DNA of 64,000 bases from Maribacter ulvicola (GCF_900155985.1 NZ_FTMA01000001.1:434001-498000); one strand, 5' to 3'. Counted from the stretch's first letter, positions 34,142 through 44,405 are shown. The notes: a model not told the origin generated them from the sequence alone. Made by a program: numbers and translations.

Positions 34142-35995
34142 ATGACTAGATCATTTTTTACGTTTCTAACAGCAATTTTCTCTATTGGCTTGTTAGCACA
34201 AAACAAAACCGATTACTGGCAACAACATGTAGATTATACCATGAATGTTGATATGGATGTAAAAACCTTTCAATATACGGGTACTCAAACATTGGTTTAC
34301 ACCAATAACTCTCCAGATGAGTTAAAACGTGTTTATTTCCATTTGTATTTCAACGCCTTTCAACCGGGTAGTGAGATGGATATTCGTCTGCAAACCATTG
34401 CAGATCCAGATAATAGAATGACCACCCCTGACAAGAAAAGTAGAATAGCTTTACTTACCGATAGTGAAATAGGATACTTACACGCTACCTCTTTAACACA
34501 AGATGGAAGCAAGGTTTCTTTTTCTGAAGAAGGTACCGTATTGGTGGTTGATTTGGCTAAGCCAATAGCAGCTGGTACAAAGTCTACTTTTAACATGGAA
34601 TTTGAAGGTCAAGTACCCCTACAAATTAGACGTTCTGGTAGAAATAGTGAAGAAGGTGTTGCCTTGTCCATGAGCCAATGGTATCCAAAATTGGCGGAAT
34701 ATGATTTTGAAGGTTGGCACGCAGATCCATATATTGCTCGTGAATTTCAAGGTGTTTGGGGAGATTTTGATGTAAAATTGACCATTGACAAAACGTATAC
34801 TGTTGGCGGCACTGGTTATCTACAAAACCCTAATGAGATAGGTCATGGATATGAAACACCAGGCACTAAAATCAAAAAACAAAAAGGCAAGACATTAACT
34901 TGGCACTTTAAAGCTCCAATGGTTCATGATTTTATGTGGGCTGCAGATCCAGAATATATTCATGATATTCAACAAGTGCCCAACGGACCAGTGCTTCATT
35001 TTCTTTATAAAGACGATGCTAAACTTGTAGAGAACTGGAAAAAGCTTCAACCTAAAACTATTGAGGCTATGCAGTTTTTCAGTAAGAATATAGGTACATA
35101 TCCATATGATCAATATTCAGTTATTCAAGGTGGTGATGGTGGTATGGAGTATGCAATGTCAACACTTATTACAGGTAATAGAAAGTTTGGTAGCCTAGTT
35201 GGTGTTATGGTTCATGAAATGGCACACTCTTGGTTTCAACATATTTTAGCTACAAACGAAGCAAAACATGAGTGGATGGATGAAGGGTTTACCTCTTTTA
35301 TATCTAAGCTCTGTATGAGTGAAATTATGGACTACGAAAAAGAGAATCCTTTCGAGAGCACTTATAAAGGCTATAGAAACCTAGCACTTTCTGGTAAAGA
35401 ACAACCACAAGGCACGTATGCCGATCGTTATGCGCTTAACTTCGCCTACGGTATTTCTGCCTATAGTAAAGGTTCTATATTTTTATCTCAATTAGGTTAT
35501 GTTATCGGGCAAGATAAACTGATGGAAACCATTCGTCAATATTATGAAGAGTTTAAATTTAAACACCCTATACCTAATGATATTAAACGCGTTGCAGAGA
35601 AAGTATCTGGTTTTGAATTAGATTGGTATCTAACAGACTGGACGCAGACTACAAATACTATAGATTACGGAATTAAAAAAGTTGCGGTATCAGAAAACAA
35701 CACTAAGGTAACTTTAGAACGTATTGGTTTAATGCCAATGCCTTTGGATATTTTGGTTGTCTACAATGATGGAACCAGAGAAACTTTTTATGCTCCTCTA
35801 AGAATGATGCGCGGAGAAAAAGAAAACCCTTATGATGGTGTTAAAAGAACTGTTATTAATGATTGGGCATGGGCTTATCCAAGCTATGATTTTGAAATCA
35901 ATAAACCAATGTCCTCTATACAAGCAATTGTTATTGACCCTTCTCAGTTAATGGCAGATGTTAATTTAGAGAACAATATTTGGCAAGCAGAATAG
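34142..35995 (+). CDS. M1-family metallopeptidase
   Basis: About 617 residues from the ATG at 34142, whose product opens with a signal peptide (FFTFLTAIFSIGLLAQN). A longer frame from 34100 overlaps the S8 gene and would bury the signal. The zinc motif is VHEMAHSWF (HExxH) with the third ligand in EWMDEGFTSF, and the GGMEYA substrate loop is present (GGDGGMEYAMST). It is likely a periplasmic aminopeptidase. It lies downstream of the S8 protease and upstream of a strong terminator. Confidence 0.92.
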   Translation: MTRSFFTFLTAIFSIGLLAQNKTDYWQQHVDYTMNVDMDVKTFQYTGTQTLVYTNNSPDELKRVYFHLYFNAFQPGSEMDIRLQTIADPDNRMTTPDKKSRIALLTDSEIGYLHATSLTQDGSKVSFSEEGTVLVVDLAKPIAAGTKSTFNMEFEGQVPLQIRRSGRNSEEGVALSMSQWYPKLAEYDFEGWHADPYIAREFQGVWGDFDVKLTIDKTYTVGGTGYLQNPNEIGHGYETPGTKIKKQKGKTLTWHFKAPMVHDFMWAADPEYIHDIQQVPNGPVLHFLYKDDAKLVENWKKLQPKTIEAMQFFSKNIGTYPYDQYSVIQGGDGGMEYAMSTLITGNRKFGSLVGVMVHEMAHSWFQHILATNEAKHEWMDEGFTSFISKLCMSEIMDYEKENPFESTYKGYRNLALSGKEQPQGTYADRYALNFAYGISAYSKGSIFLSQLGYVIGQDKLMETIRQYYEEFKFKHPIPNDIKRVAEKVSGFELDWYLTDWTQTTNTIDYGIKKVAVSENNTKVTLERIGLMPMPLDILVVYNDGTRETFYAPLRMMRGEKENPYDGVKRTVINDWAWAYPSYDFEINKPMSSIQAIVIDPSQLMADVNLENNIWQAE

Positions 35996-36024
35996 TTTCT
36001 TTAACCAAACTTTAAGATCTTTAT

Positions 36025-36051
36025 GCCCCCAACTTGGGGGCTAATTTTTTT
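36025..36051 (+). terminator. Rho-independent terminator after the M1 peptidase
   Basis: GCCCCCAA and TTGGGGGC pair perfectly across one base, followed by TAATTTTTTT. It closes the S8-M1 unit and separates it from rnpA. Confidence 0.8.
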
Positions 36052-36068
36052 AAAAATCTTCTTTTGTA

Positions 36069-36452
36069 ATGGATACATCCTTCGGTAAAAAGGAAAAACT
36101 GAAAAGTAAAATTCTCATTACCCAATTGTTTCAAGCGGGTAAGGGTATTTCTGTTTATCCGTTAAAATTAATATATCTATCCGTAGAGGAAAAAGAAGTA
36201 CAGATTAAAACCGCAGTTACAGTATCTAAGCGCAATTTTAAAAGCGCTGTAGACAGAAATAGGATTAAACGTTTGCTAAGAGAGTCTTATAGACTCAACA
36301 AAGCACTGGTTTTTAACAATACAGAAGCAAACTTTGCGTTTCTATTTTTATACCTTGGTAAGGATATGCCCACCTTTGAGCAGTTAGATCATAAAATGAA
36401 GCTCGTTTTAAAAAAGTTTAAGCTACAGATTGATGAAAAAAATAGTAAGTAA
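36069..36452 (+). CDS. rnpA: Ribonuclease P protein component
   Basis: A 127-residue basic protein with the RNase P signature: KRNFKSAVDRNRIKRLLRES (the RNR motif), and FGKKEKLKSKILITQLF at the N-terminus. It assists the RNA subunit in trimming tRNA 5' ends. rpmH is not adjacent. The S41 peptidase gene starts 23 bp before its stop (36430), implying coupled expression, a common arrangement in Flavobacteriaceae. Confidence 0.95.
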   Translation: MDTSFGKKEKLKSKILITQLFQAGKGISVYPLKLIYLSVEEKEVQIKTAVTVSKRNFKSAVDRNRIKRLLRESYRLNKALVFNNTEANFAFLFLYLGKDMPTFEQLDHKMKLVLKKFKLQIDEKNSK

Positions 36453-38061
36453 AAAAGTACTTGTACCCATAATTGCCATCGCTTTTCTGTTTGTAGGAAG
36501 TAGTTACAAAAGTGACTTTTTCGAAATAGCCAAACAGATTGAAATCTTTACCACCTTGTTCAAAGAATTGAACATGAACTACGTGGATGAAACCAACCCG
36601 GCAGAATTAATGGATACCGCCATTAAAAACATGCTTGAGGAACTGGATCCTTATACCAAATTTTTAAACGAACAAGATGTTGAAACGTATCGTATAAACA
36701 ACGCTGGTGAATACTCTGGTATAGGTGCTATGGTACGTTCTTTTGATGATAAGTTGTTAATTATAGAACCACATCAAGGATATCCGGCTGATAAAGCGGG
36801 GTTGAAAGCGGGTGATGAAATTATACAAATAGGAGATATCAAAGTTTCAGATTTTGAAGATAATGCCAGTGAGCTTTTAAAAGGGGCTAATGGATCTACC
36901 ATTAACGTTACCTATAAAAGACAAGGAAAATTGAACACCACCAGTATAACCAGAGAAGGGATAGAAGTAGACGCAGTACCTTTTTTTAAAATGATCGATA
37001 ACAAAACCGGATACATCGTTCTTGCTAAATTTAACGCTAAAGCAACAGAACAGACCAAATCTGCTTTATTAGATTTAAAAGGAAAAGGTGCCGAAAAAAT
37101 TATCCTAGATCTTAGGGACAACCCTGGCGGATTATTATCTGAAGCTATTAACGTAACCAACCTCTTCGTTCCAAAAGGAGAATTGGTAGTGACCACAAAA
37201 TCTAAAGTAAAAAAATTCAACCGAGAATACCATACCAACAACCAACCCATAGATGAAGAAATTCCGTTAGTGGTTTTGGTAAACGGTAGTAGTGCCTCTG
37301 CAAGTGAAATTGTTTCGGGTAGCTTACAAGATCTAGATAGAGCAGTAATAATGGGTGCTAGAAGTTTTGGAAAAGGTTTGGTACAACGCCCTCTCAAATT
37401 AACGTACGGAACACAATTAAAGGTTACTATTTCTAGATATTATACTTCTTCTGGTCGCTGTATACAATCTCTAGATTATTGGAACAGAGATCAAAGCGGT
37501 AAGGCTGTACGTAATACAACCTTCAATGATTTTACTACCCGTAATGGAAGAAAAGTACAAGATGGTGGTGGTATTTTACCAGACATTGAAGTTACTACCT
37601 CTAAAACAAATGATCTTACACTTGCATTACTACAAAATAATGTGATTTTTGATTATGCTACCAATTACCATTATACACATAAGTATAATGATGTTAACGA
37701 ATTTAAATTCACAAATACTGATTTTAACGCCTTTAAAAACTACGTGAAACAAAGTAATTTCTCTTTTGAGACCAAGGCAGAACAAGCCATTAAAAAAGCG
37801 CTTACAGGCGATGAAAACGACTTTTTAGGCTCTGATGTAAAAGATAGTTACAAAACCCTGTTAGCAAACATTGAAAAAGGCAAAATCAACGCATTAGACA
37901 AATACCAAAGCGAAATTCAAAAGAATCTAGAAGATGAAATTGTAAAGCGCTATTTCTACCGAGATGGTTTATACCAATATTACCTAAATAATGATGATGC
38001 CATTTTAGCGGCTACTGAATTGTTAAACAACAACTCCAAGTACAATGCTATTTTAAAATAA
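36430..38061 (+). CDS. S41-family C-terminal processing peptidase
   Basis: The 543-residue protein has an N-terminal membrane anchor or signal (VLVPIIAIAFLFVGSSY), a PDZ domain (about 90-170, with PADKAGLKAGDEIIQIGD) and a protease domain with catalytic Ser in NGSSASASEIVSG and Lys in GARSFGKGLVQ. It cleaves non-polar C-terminal tails in the periplasm. Either of two consecutive ATGs (36430 or 36433) may be the start. It overlaps rnpA by 23 bp. The C-terminal 150 residues are a helical extension common in Bacteroidota. Confidence 0.92.
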   Translation: MMKKIVSKKVLVPIIAIAFLFVGSSYKSDFFEIAKQIEIFTTLFKELNMNYVDETNPAELMDTAIKNMLEELDPYTKFLNEQDVETYRINNAGEYSGIGAMVRSFDDKLLIIEPHQGYPADKAGLKAGDEIIQIGDIKVSDFEDNASELLKGANGSTINVTYKRQGKLNTTSITREGIEVDAVPFFKMIDNKTGYIVLAKFNAKATEQTKSALLDLKGKGAEKIILDLRDNPGGLLSEAINVTNLFVPKGELVVTTKSKVKKFNREYHTNNQPIDEEIPLVVLVNGSSASASEIVSGSLQDLDRAVIMGARSFGKGLVQRPLKLTYGTQLKVTISRYYTSSGRCIQSLDYWNRDQSGKAVRNTTFNDFTTRNGRKVQDGGGILPDIEVTTSKTNDLTLALLQNNVIFDYATNYHYTHKYNDVNEFKFTNTDFNAFKNYVKQSNFSFETKAEQAIKKALTGDENDFLGSDVKDSYKTLLANIEKGKINALDKYQSEIQKNLEDEIVKRYFYRDGLYQYYLNNDDAILAATELLNNNSKYNAILK

Positions 38062-38067
38062 CTACCT

Positions 38068-38940
38068 TTAGTAGGTACAAGCTTCATTATCCGATACTTG
38101 GTAATACGCCTTAAAGTTACTTGCTTTTGGGTCTGTACATCCTTTTAAATTTCTAATTTTAATATTTCTAAAATCAATTGGCTGTCCTTCACTTTGTAGG
38201 GCTATAAAACCTTCTGTTAACAACTTGCCGTCTTGTTTCATTTTTGGATCATACCCTTTGGCTACACCACCACCAATTTGAGGTTTTGTGTATTCTAATA
38301 CTGTTTTTCCGTTAATGATATGTTTAACCAATGAATCATGGTATACGATTAACTCTGCCGTTACCCATTGATCGCCATAATACGTGTTAGAGGTTGAGTT
38401 TATGCAATGTCTTGGGTCTATCTTACCCTCAAAAACCACATCGGTACCAGGTGAACACATATTGCCTGTAGGCCGTTCTTTACCTTCTTCAATCCCAGCT
38501 AAAAATTGCATTTCAACACTTATAGGCCAATCTTGTTCTTTTAACATTGTTCTTGGATCTTGTGAATGAAACATTATTCCACTATTAAGAATAGTATAAC
38601 CAGGTGCACCTTTGTACAGTTCACCAATAAAACGATATTGCATTGTTAAATGAAAATCTGAAAAGGGTTTATCATAATACAAATGAGCATACCTGTTGTT
38701 GAACTCTCCTTCATACTTATCATACCTTACTTTCACCATATTATCTTCTGCCCTAAAGGTATCTGCATAGTTATCTCCAACCTCATAATGATGGACTTTG
38801 GTAGTCCATCCGCTTAAATCATTTCCATTGAACATGGTTTCCCAACTATCATTTGTTTCTTGTGATTGGATGACTCCGCATCCTACAAACAATAAAAGAG
38901 ATGATCTTAGAAAATAGGATTTAACAAGTGTTGTTTTCAT
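38068..38940 (-). CDS. DUF1080 (3-keto-disaccharide hydrolase-like) lipoprotein
   Basis: The 290-residue protein begins with a lipoprotein signal (SSLLLFVGCGV) and has the concanavalin-like DUF1080 fold: MFNGNDLSGWT near the start, FHLTMQYRF and the closing GFIALQSEGQPIDFRNIKI. Relatives include 3-keto-glucoside hydrolases and other sugar enzymes. The C-terminus adds CTDPKASNF ... ACTY, a small Cys-bounded motif often seen in Bacteroidota surface proteins. It is convergent with the S41 gene with 6 bp between the stops. Confidence 0.88.
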   Translation of the reverse strand: MKTTLVKSYFLRSSLLLFVGCGVIQSQETNDSWETMFNGNDLSGWTTKVHHYEVGDNYADTFRAEDNMVKVRYDKYEGEFNNRYAHLYYDKPFSDFHLTMQYRFIGELYKGAPGYTILNSGIMFHSQDPRTMLKEQDWPISVEMQFLAGIEEGKERPTGNMCSPGTDVVFEGKIDPRHCINSTSNTYYGDQWVTAELIVYHDSLVKHIINGKTVLEYTKPQIGGGVAKGYDPKMKQDGKLLTEGFIALQSEGQPIDFRNIKIRNLKGCTDPKASNFKAYYQVSDNEACTY

Positions 38941-39138
38941 GTTGATTATGTTAGGTTGAATATATCTTTTAATAGTGCAACTAATGTAAAAAATACTATG
39001 CTAAATATACCCAATGTTAAGATATTTTATAAGATTCATTCTTGTAGAACATACTCCACTGAATAACAATACATCTGTTCATTTATAATCGTTACTTTTA
39101 GAGTACAAACTAATAAAACCACAAAAATCCTTATTTAC

Positions 39139-40644
39139 ATGAGAAATCTACTTTTACTAGTAAGTTGTCTTTTACTTCTTCAGATCTCGCAAGCTCAAGT
39201 GTCAAAAAAGGAATCTAAAAGAAAACAAATACCAAAGGCCCAATCTTTTGTAACCAAGCATAAGGGTATTTATGGTGGTAAAACTATTGATTATACTACA
39301 ACGGCTAAAGAAACTTTCTTAACTAATAAAGAAGGAGATTCTATTGCTACATTTTGGTCTGTTGCCTACACCAAAACTAATATGGGAGATGTTACCAAAA
39401 GACCGGTAACCTTTGTTTTTAACGGCGGTCCCGGATCTGCTTCTATGTGGTTGCACATGGGTTTCTTTGGTCCAAAGATTGTAAAGGTAGATTCTGATGC
39501 CAAATCTGATGATGGTGCTGCACCATACCACTTGGTAAACAATGAACATGGTCTGTTAGATATTACAGATCTAGTATTTATTGATCCCGTAGGAACCGGA
39601 TATAGCAGACTTGTAGGAAAAGGCGAAGAAAAAGATTTCTACGGTTTAAAAGAGGATGTAGAATCTTTTGCCCTATTTATTAGAAAATGGGTGACCGAAA
39701 ACGAACGTTGGTTTTCACCTAAATATTTAGCTGGAGAAAGTTATGGAACTACCCGTGCCGCTGCTCTAGGAAAGGCTTTAGAAGGTTCTGGCCAAAATAT
39801 GGCCCTCAATGGTATGATACTTATATCACAAGCACTGGATTATGCCGGCTCTACTTCTATTTCTAATAATATTACTTCATTTATTACTTATTTACCTAGT
39901 ATGGCGGCCACTGCATGGTATCATAAAAAAGCAGGACAGGGAAAATCTTTAGATAGCTTTATTCAAGAATGTAGAGATTTTACATACAATACCTATATCC
40001 CATCTTTATATAAAGGCAATTCTTTAAGTGATGTAGAAAAAGATACCTTGGCTAAAAAACTTTCTTATTTTACAGGATTGGACAAAACGTATATTCTACA
40101 ATCTAATTTGAGAATTTTAATGGGCCGTTTTCAGAAAAAACTATTAGAAGATAAAGGTTTGGCCATTGGCAGACTGGATGGAAGATTTATGGGCAACGAA
40201 GAAGATAAAGTAGCTGAAAATCCGCATTTGGGAGATCCTGCTAGTTATCAAATTAGTGCTGCATATACGGCTAGCTTAAACCATTATTTTGCATCTGAAT
40301 TAAAGGTAAAAATGGATCGACCTTACATTACTTCTGGTGGTGGATCTAATTGGAGATGGAGAACGGTACCCGATGGTAAATATTGGGAGCCTATGCCTGT
40401 AAATACTGCACCCGATCTTGGTGAAACTATGCGTAGAAATACCGCAATGAAAGTAATGGTAGCAAGCGGTTACTATGATTTAATTACTCCGTTTTTTGAT
40501 GCTGAATATACATTTGATAGAAACGGAATTCTAAAAGAACGTGTACAAATGAAATATTACCAGGCAGGTCATATGATGTATACACATGAACCAGATTTTA
40601 TGAAATTGAATAAAGATATACGGGAGTTTATTACGGCAGACTAA
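39139..40644 (+). CDS. Serine carboxypeptidase S10-family protein
   Basis: The 501-residue protein has a signal peptide (LLLLVSCLLLLQISQAQ) and the S10 alpha/beta-hydrolase motifs: oxyanion block NGGPGSASMWL, nucleophile in GESYGTTRAA (about residue 203) and the catalytic His in YYQAGHMMY. The Asp is expected in GYYDLITPFFDAE. It is likely a secreted or periplasmic carboxypeptidase. It is a single-gene unit, convergent with the following hypothetical gene. Confidence 0.9.
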   Translation: MRNLLLLVSCLLLLQISQAQVSKKESKRKQIPKAQSFVTKHKGIYGGKTIDYTTTAKETFLTNKEGDSIATFWSVAYTKTNMGDVTKRPVTFVFNGGPGSASMWLHMGFFGPKIVKVDSDAKSDDGAAPYHLVNNEHGLLDITDLVFIDPVGTGYSRLVGKGEEKDFYGLKEDVESFALFIRKWVTENERWFSPKYLAGESYGTTRAAALGKALEGSGQNMALNGMILISQALDYAGSTSISNNITSFITYLPSMAATAWYHKKAGQGKSLDSFIQECRDFTYNTYIPSLYKGNSLSDVEKDTLAKKLSYFTGLDKTYILQSNLRILMGRFQKKLLEDKGLAIGRLDGRFMGNEEDKVAENPHLGDPASYQISAAYTASLNHYFASELKVKMDRPYITSGGGSNWRWRTVPDGKYWEPMPVNTAPDLGETMRRNTAMKVMVASGYYDLITPFFDAEYTFDRNGILKERVQMKYYQAGHMMYTHEPDFMKLNKDIREFITAD

Positions 40645-40649
40645 TGCTA

Positions 40650-41279
40650 TTATTTTTTAATAATTTGTACTTGCTGATCTTTACATTTTAAATTATAAAA
40701 ATTAACAATTTCTCTAACATGTTTTTTCTTGTATTGCTTATCCTGAATTTTCTGCACCAATGCCGGGCAATCAGAAAAATAAGATGAAGCTGCATTCTTG
40801 AAATTTTTACTAAAAAGCTGGTTAGACCCTAAGTGTGTAATTTTACCACGTACTCCTCTTCTAACATATAGGTTTTTAATATTGTAATTATTGCCGTGCG
40901 CTATGTTCACTTGATCATTTGAACTACCAACAAACATTGGTGCGGCATATCCAGTTTGTTCAAGAACATATAAATTGACCGTGCCAATTTCTAGTTCCCT
41001 AACTATATTAAAATAGCCTTTAGTAGTTTCTAAATATATATACGTAGAAGGTTTTTCCCTATCATTTATCACTACCTGTTCTAAATCTTCAAAATCATAT
41101 TTAATTGCTTTATCCCCTTTAAACTTTTTAAATTTTACTTGATCTCCATGTATAAGTTTAGCTAAACCTTGAAGTTTATTACCATCTTTAAAATATAATG
41201 TTGCTGCATTGTTTTGGGCAATGGTAATAAAAGTTCCTATAAAACAGGAGATTAAAACTAAGAGTGTGCTTTTATTCAT
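40650..41279 (-). CDS. Conserved hypothetical secreted protein
   Basis: The 209-residue protein has a signal peptide (LLVLISCFIGTFITIAQNN), then a beta-rich domain (about 25-120, ATLYFKDGNKLQGLAKLI) and a basic, Lys-rich C-terminal part ending KCKDQQVQIIKK. Three Cys occur near the end, two in SDCPALV and LKCKDQ. I do not recognise a family. The protein is probably periplasmic or outer-membrane associated. Confidence 0.75.
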   Translation of the reverse strand: MNKSTLLVLISCFIGTFITIAQNNAATLYFKDGNKLQGLAKLIHGDQVKFKKFKGDKAIKYDFEDLEQVVINDREKPSTYIYLETTKGYFNIVRELEIGTVNLYVLEQTGYAAPMFVGSSNDQVNIAHGNNYNIKNLYVRRGVRGKITHLGSNQLFSKNFKNAASSYFSDCPALVQKIQDKQYKKKHVREIVNFYNLKCKDQQVQIIKK

Positions 41280-41381
41280 AGCATGAAAATAATAGATAAT
41301 AATCCTAAAACGGGTAGCTTATTACTATGTTATAATTTTTATCTTAAAATCGATGAAAAACCTTTTATATAATTGAAAAAA

Positions 41382-42575
41382 TTAATCGTTGATTGGCATT
41401 GAAATATTTAAATTTTGAAGCAATGGATCTTCTTCATTTAATAAACGCTGTGTTCTTAAATACCTACCTACATTGAATGCATCATAATTTGGTGAATCTT
41501 TATCTACGCTGCTTACACGTACCATTTCAGATGAATGTATAAATTGATTATCACCGATCCACATACCCACATGAACTACTTTTTCTGAAGTAGTTTCTGT
41601 AGCTTTTCTTCCAAAGAACAATAAATCTCCTTTTTTTAATTTACTGAAATCAGCCACTGAATCTATTGGCTTACCGGCATGTACCTGCTGTGAAGCATCA
41701 CGTGGAATTACCATTCCGTTCAAATAAAAAATAGTTTTTGTATAACCACTGCAATCAACACCTTTTGTAGAAGTACCTCCCCATAAATAAGGTACTCCTA
41801 TTAGTGTTTTAGAGGTTGCTATAAGTGAATCTGCATTAAAGTTTAAATTTGAAACCCACTTACTATATTCTTCTGCTTCGTCTTTTGAAATGTATGCTTG
41901 TCTACCATCTGGAAATTCAATTTTATAAAATTCTTCATCGCTGCTTACTAGTTTTAACAAGCTTCCGGCAACAATGTCAGATATTCTATTGTTTGTCTCT
42001 TTAGAACTAAATGCATGCCCATACGTATTTGTGTAAATGATTTTATCTGAGCTACTCCAATTTTCAATATTCTGGGTATTCATTAATTGAATTCCGCCCG
42101 CATCTACCCATGCCAAATACTTATCTGGTGTTTGTATCAAATACCAATCTCCTTCTTTTTTTAGAACCTTAACAACGGTACCTAAAATAGCCTGGGTAGC
42201 CAGTTCCGCAGCATGTTTAGGGTTACTTCTAAGATTGGCGGCAGAAATGTTAATAACTGCTTTGGTCTTACCTTCTAATTCATTTGCAGGCAAAATTTTT
42301 ATATCATTGGTAACAGCAATTCCTTTTTCCTTTAAATAACTAATTAAAGAATCTATAGCTAACGGTAAATTGGTTTCACCTACCAAAGTAAAACCAGATG
42401 GACCATCTAATACTTCTAAATTAAAAAGTGCAGTACGTTTATCTGGTGCAAAAGCATTCCTTATAGATTCAATTTCTTTGACCAGCACTTTCTTTTCATC
42501 CATATGAAGCCCACATGCCGTATTTAAAACAATCAAAATCAGTATAAAAGCCCTCTTTAATAAAATTCTCTTCAT
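41382..42575 (-). CDS. NlpC/P60 (C40) peptidase lipoprotein with SH3b domains
   Basis: The 397-residue protein has a lipoprotein signal ending LIVLNTACGL, a central SH3b-like region (about 125-250; ILGTVVKVLKKEGDWYLIQTPD and LLKLVSSDEEFYKIEFPDG) and a C-terminal NlpC/P60 domain with catalytic Cys in GVDCSGYTKT, His in KVVHVGMWIG and a third residue His in NQFIHSSEMV. It cuts peptidoglycan stem peptides (D-Glu to diamino-acid bond) and is expected in the periplasm for wall turnover or recycling. Confidence 0.92.
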   Translation of the reverse strand: MKRILLKRAFILILIVLNTACGLHMDEKKVLVKEIESIRNAFAPDKRTALFNLEVLDGPSGFTLVGETNLPLAIDSLISYLKEKGIAVTNDIKILPANELEGKTKAVINISAANLRSNPKHAAELATQAILGTVVKVLKKEGDWYLIQTPDKYLAWVDAGGIQLMNTQNIENWSSSDKIIYTNTYGHAFSSKETNNRISDIVAGSLLKLVSSDEEFYKIEFPDGRQAYISKDEAEEYSKWVSNLNFNADSLIATSKTLIGVPYLWGGTSTKGVDCSGYTKTIFYLNGMVIPRDASQQVHAGKPIDSVADFSKLKKGDLLFFGRKATETTSEKVVHVGMWIGDNQFIHSSEMVRVSSVDKDSPNYDAFNVGRYLRTQRLLNEEDPLLQNLNISMPIND

Positions 42576-42631
42576 CCGTAAAACAATTTCTAATAGTATT
42601 AGCCTTGTGAAATTATGTAATTTTATCGCAA

Positions 42632-43861
42632 ATGAAAAAATTAAAAGTCATAGAACTTTTTGCTGGTGTCGGTGGATTTCGCTTAGGGTTAGAGGATACC
42701 GAGAACTACAAGGTAGTTTGGAGCAATCAATTTGAACCTAGTACAAAAACACAACATGCTTCAACGGTCTATGAGGCAAGATTTGGTTCCGAAAATCACA
42801 GAAATCAAGATATTTCTGAAGTACCTACCAAAGATATACCAGATGCCGATATTTTAGTGGGCGGTTTTCCTTGCCAAGATTATTCTGTTGCGGCTACACT
42901 AAACAATTCTAAAGGGCTTATTGGTAAAAAAGGAGTTTTATGGTGGAGTATCCATAGAATTTTATCGGAAAAGAAAAATCCGCCTAAATACTTATTTCTT
43001 GAAAATGTAGATCGATTATTAAAATCTCCATCTAACCAAAGAGGTAGAGATTTTGCTATTATGCTTAAAAGTTTAGATGACTTAGATTATGCCGTAGAGT
43101 GGAGGGTTATTAACGCTGCAGATTATGGAATGCCACAAAGACGTAGACGTATTTTCTTTCTAGGCTATCATAAATCTACACCCTTGTATAAACAATTTAA
43201 AAAAATTAAAGTTGAAGATTGGATTTTTAATAAAGGTACTATAGCAACGGCTTTCCCAATAACAAGCACTTCTATAAAAATGATTTCTTTTGGTATTACC
43301 GAAGACCTTGTATCACTATCCAAAAATTTTAATTTAGATAAAAAATTATCTCCATTTCAAAATACAGGAGTATTTATTAAGGGAAAAGTACATACCGTAA
43401 AAACTACTGCAAGCTATATTGGTAAAAGAACTGTCTTGGCAGATGTTTTACAGAAAGGACAAATTCCAGCAGAATTTTATATTCCTGAAGAAGAGCATGA
43501 TAAATGGTATTATCTAAAAGGTGCCAAAAAAGAAACCCGAACTTCTAAATCTGGTTTTACCTACCACTATAATGAAGGTAGCATGATTTTTCCCGATGCG
43601 CTGGATAACGCTTCAAGAACAATTATAACAGGAGAAGGTGGTAAAAGTGCATCACGTTTTAAACATGTTATCAACACTGAAAAAGGATTACGAAGATTAA
43701 CTCCCGTAGAATTGGAACGTTTAAATATGTTTCCGGATGATCATACCTTACTGGAAGGAATTTCTAATACCAAAAGAGCCTTTTTTATGGGAAATGCTTT
43801 GGTGGTAGGAGTAATTAAAAAAATAGGTGAAGTGCTCTCAGATAATATAAAGACCACTTAA
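42632..43861 (+). CDS. C5 DNA (cytosine) methyltransferase, orphan
   Basis: The 409-residue protein has the ordered C5-methyltransferase motifs: I (VIELFAGVGGFRLGLE), IV (GGFPCQDYS, catalytic Cys), VI (LFLENV), VIII (YGMPQRRRRIFF), a variable target-recognition part (about 200-330) and X (RAFFMGNALVVGVI). It makes 5-methylcytosine in a sequence I cannot predict. No recognisable restriction endonuclease is fused; the next gene is a small protein with a nuclease-like pattern. It reads as either a solitary methyltransferase or half of an unusual restriction pair. Confidence 0.92.
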   Translation: MKKLKVIELFAGVGGFRLGLEDTENYKVVWSNQFEPSTKTQHASTVYEARFGSENHRNQDISEVPTKDIPDADILVGGFPCQDYSVAATLNNSKGLIGKKGVLWWSIHRILSEKKNPPKYLFLENVDRLLKSPSNQRGRDFAIMLKSLDDLDYAVEWRVINAADYGMPQRRRRIFFLGYHKSTPLYKQFKKIKVEDWIFNKGTIATAFPITSTSIKMISFGITEDLVSLSKNFNLDKKLSPFQNTGVFIKGKVHTVKTTASYIGKRTVLADVLQKGQIPAEFYIPEEEHDKWYYLKGAKKETRTSKSGFTYHYNEGSMIFPDALDNASRTIITGEGGKSASRFKHVINTEKGLRRLTPVELERLNMFPDDHTLLEGISNTKRAFFMGNALVVGVIKKIGEVLSDNIKTT

Positions 43862-44011
43862 TACAACTTTCTCTTTTATAGTAGTATAGCATATATTTCC
43901 CTGTCATTTCATTTTAAAAAAATAGTTTTTCTAATTCCATATTTAACTCAACTTATTGTTAATCAACGTTTAAAATTAGGAATTGTCCTTTTTTTTGTTA
44001 TTTTACTAGGT

Positions 44012-44386
44012 ATGGTAAAAGTAGAAAAGTCAGAAAACGTAGAATTTTTAGAAAAGTCAATTCAGCATTTAGAAGCTACCGGTTTCGAGAATATCAAAGC
44101 TGATATTGAAGGTTATGAAACTCCAAAATCATACGCAAGAAAAGGAAAAGAAGATAACGTTACACCAGACATTGTTGCCATAAAAAATGGCAGAAAATAC
44201 TATTTTGATATAAGCTTAAAATCTACAAAAACCAGGTTACTTAAATCTAAATGGTTGTTTTTGGATACTTTAAGTAGAATGAATTCCAATAGATTTAGAA
44301 TTATAACTACCAAAGGGCATTATAAGTTTACAGATAACATGTTAGAGGATATTAACCTAAGTAACAAAACGCCTATCAAAATTTAA
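44012..44386 (+). CDS. Small conserved protein, PD-(D/E)xK-like pattern
   Basis: The 124-residue protein has a stretch TPDIVAIKNGRKYYFDISLKS (residues 51-71, wording by motif: PD at 52-53, Asp and Lys near the end) that recalls the beta-hairpin of PD-(D/E)xK nucleases, where the second acidic residue is normally two places before the Lys. Here it is Ser, with an Asp two places earlier. It lies 150 bp after the cytosine methyltransferase on the same strand. It may be a degenerate or divergent nuclease-fold protein; activity is uncertain. Confidence 0.7.
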   Translation: MVKVEKSENVEFLEKSIQHLEATGFENIKADIEGYETPKSYARKGKEDNVTPDIVAIKNGRKYYFDISLKSTKTRLLKSKWLFLDTLSRMNSNRFRIITTKGHYKFTDNMLEDINLSNKTPIKI

Positions 44387-44405
44387 AAAGATAAATAAAA
44401 CATAT

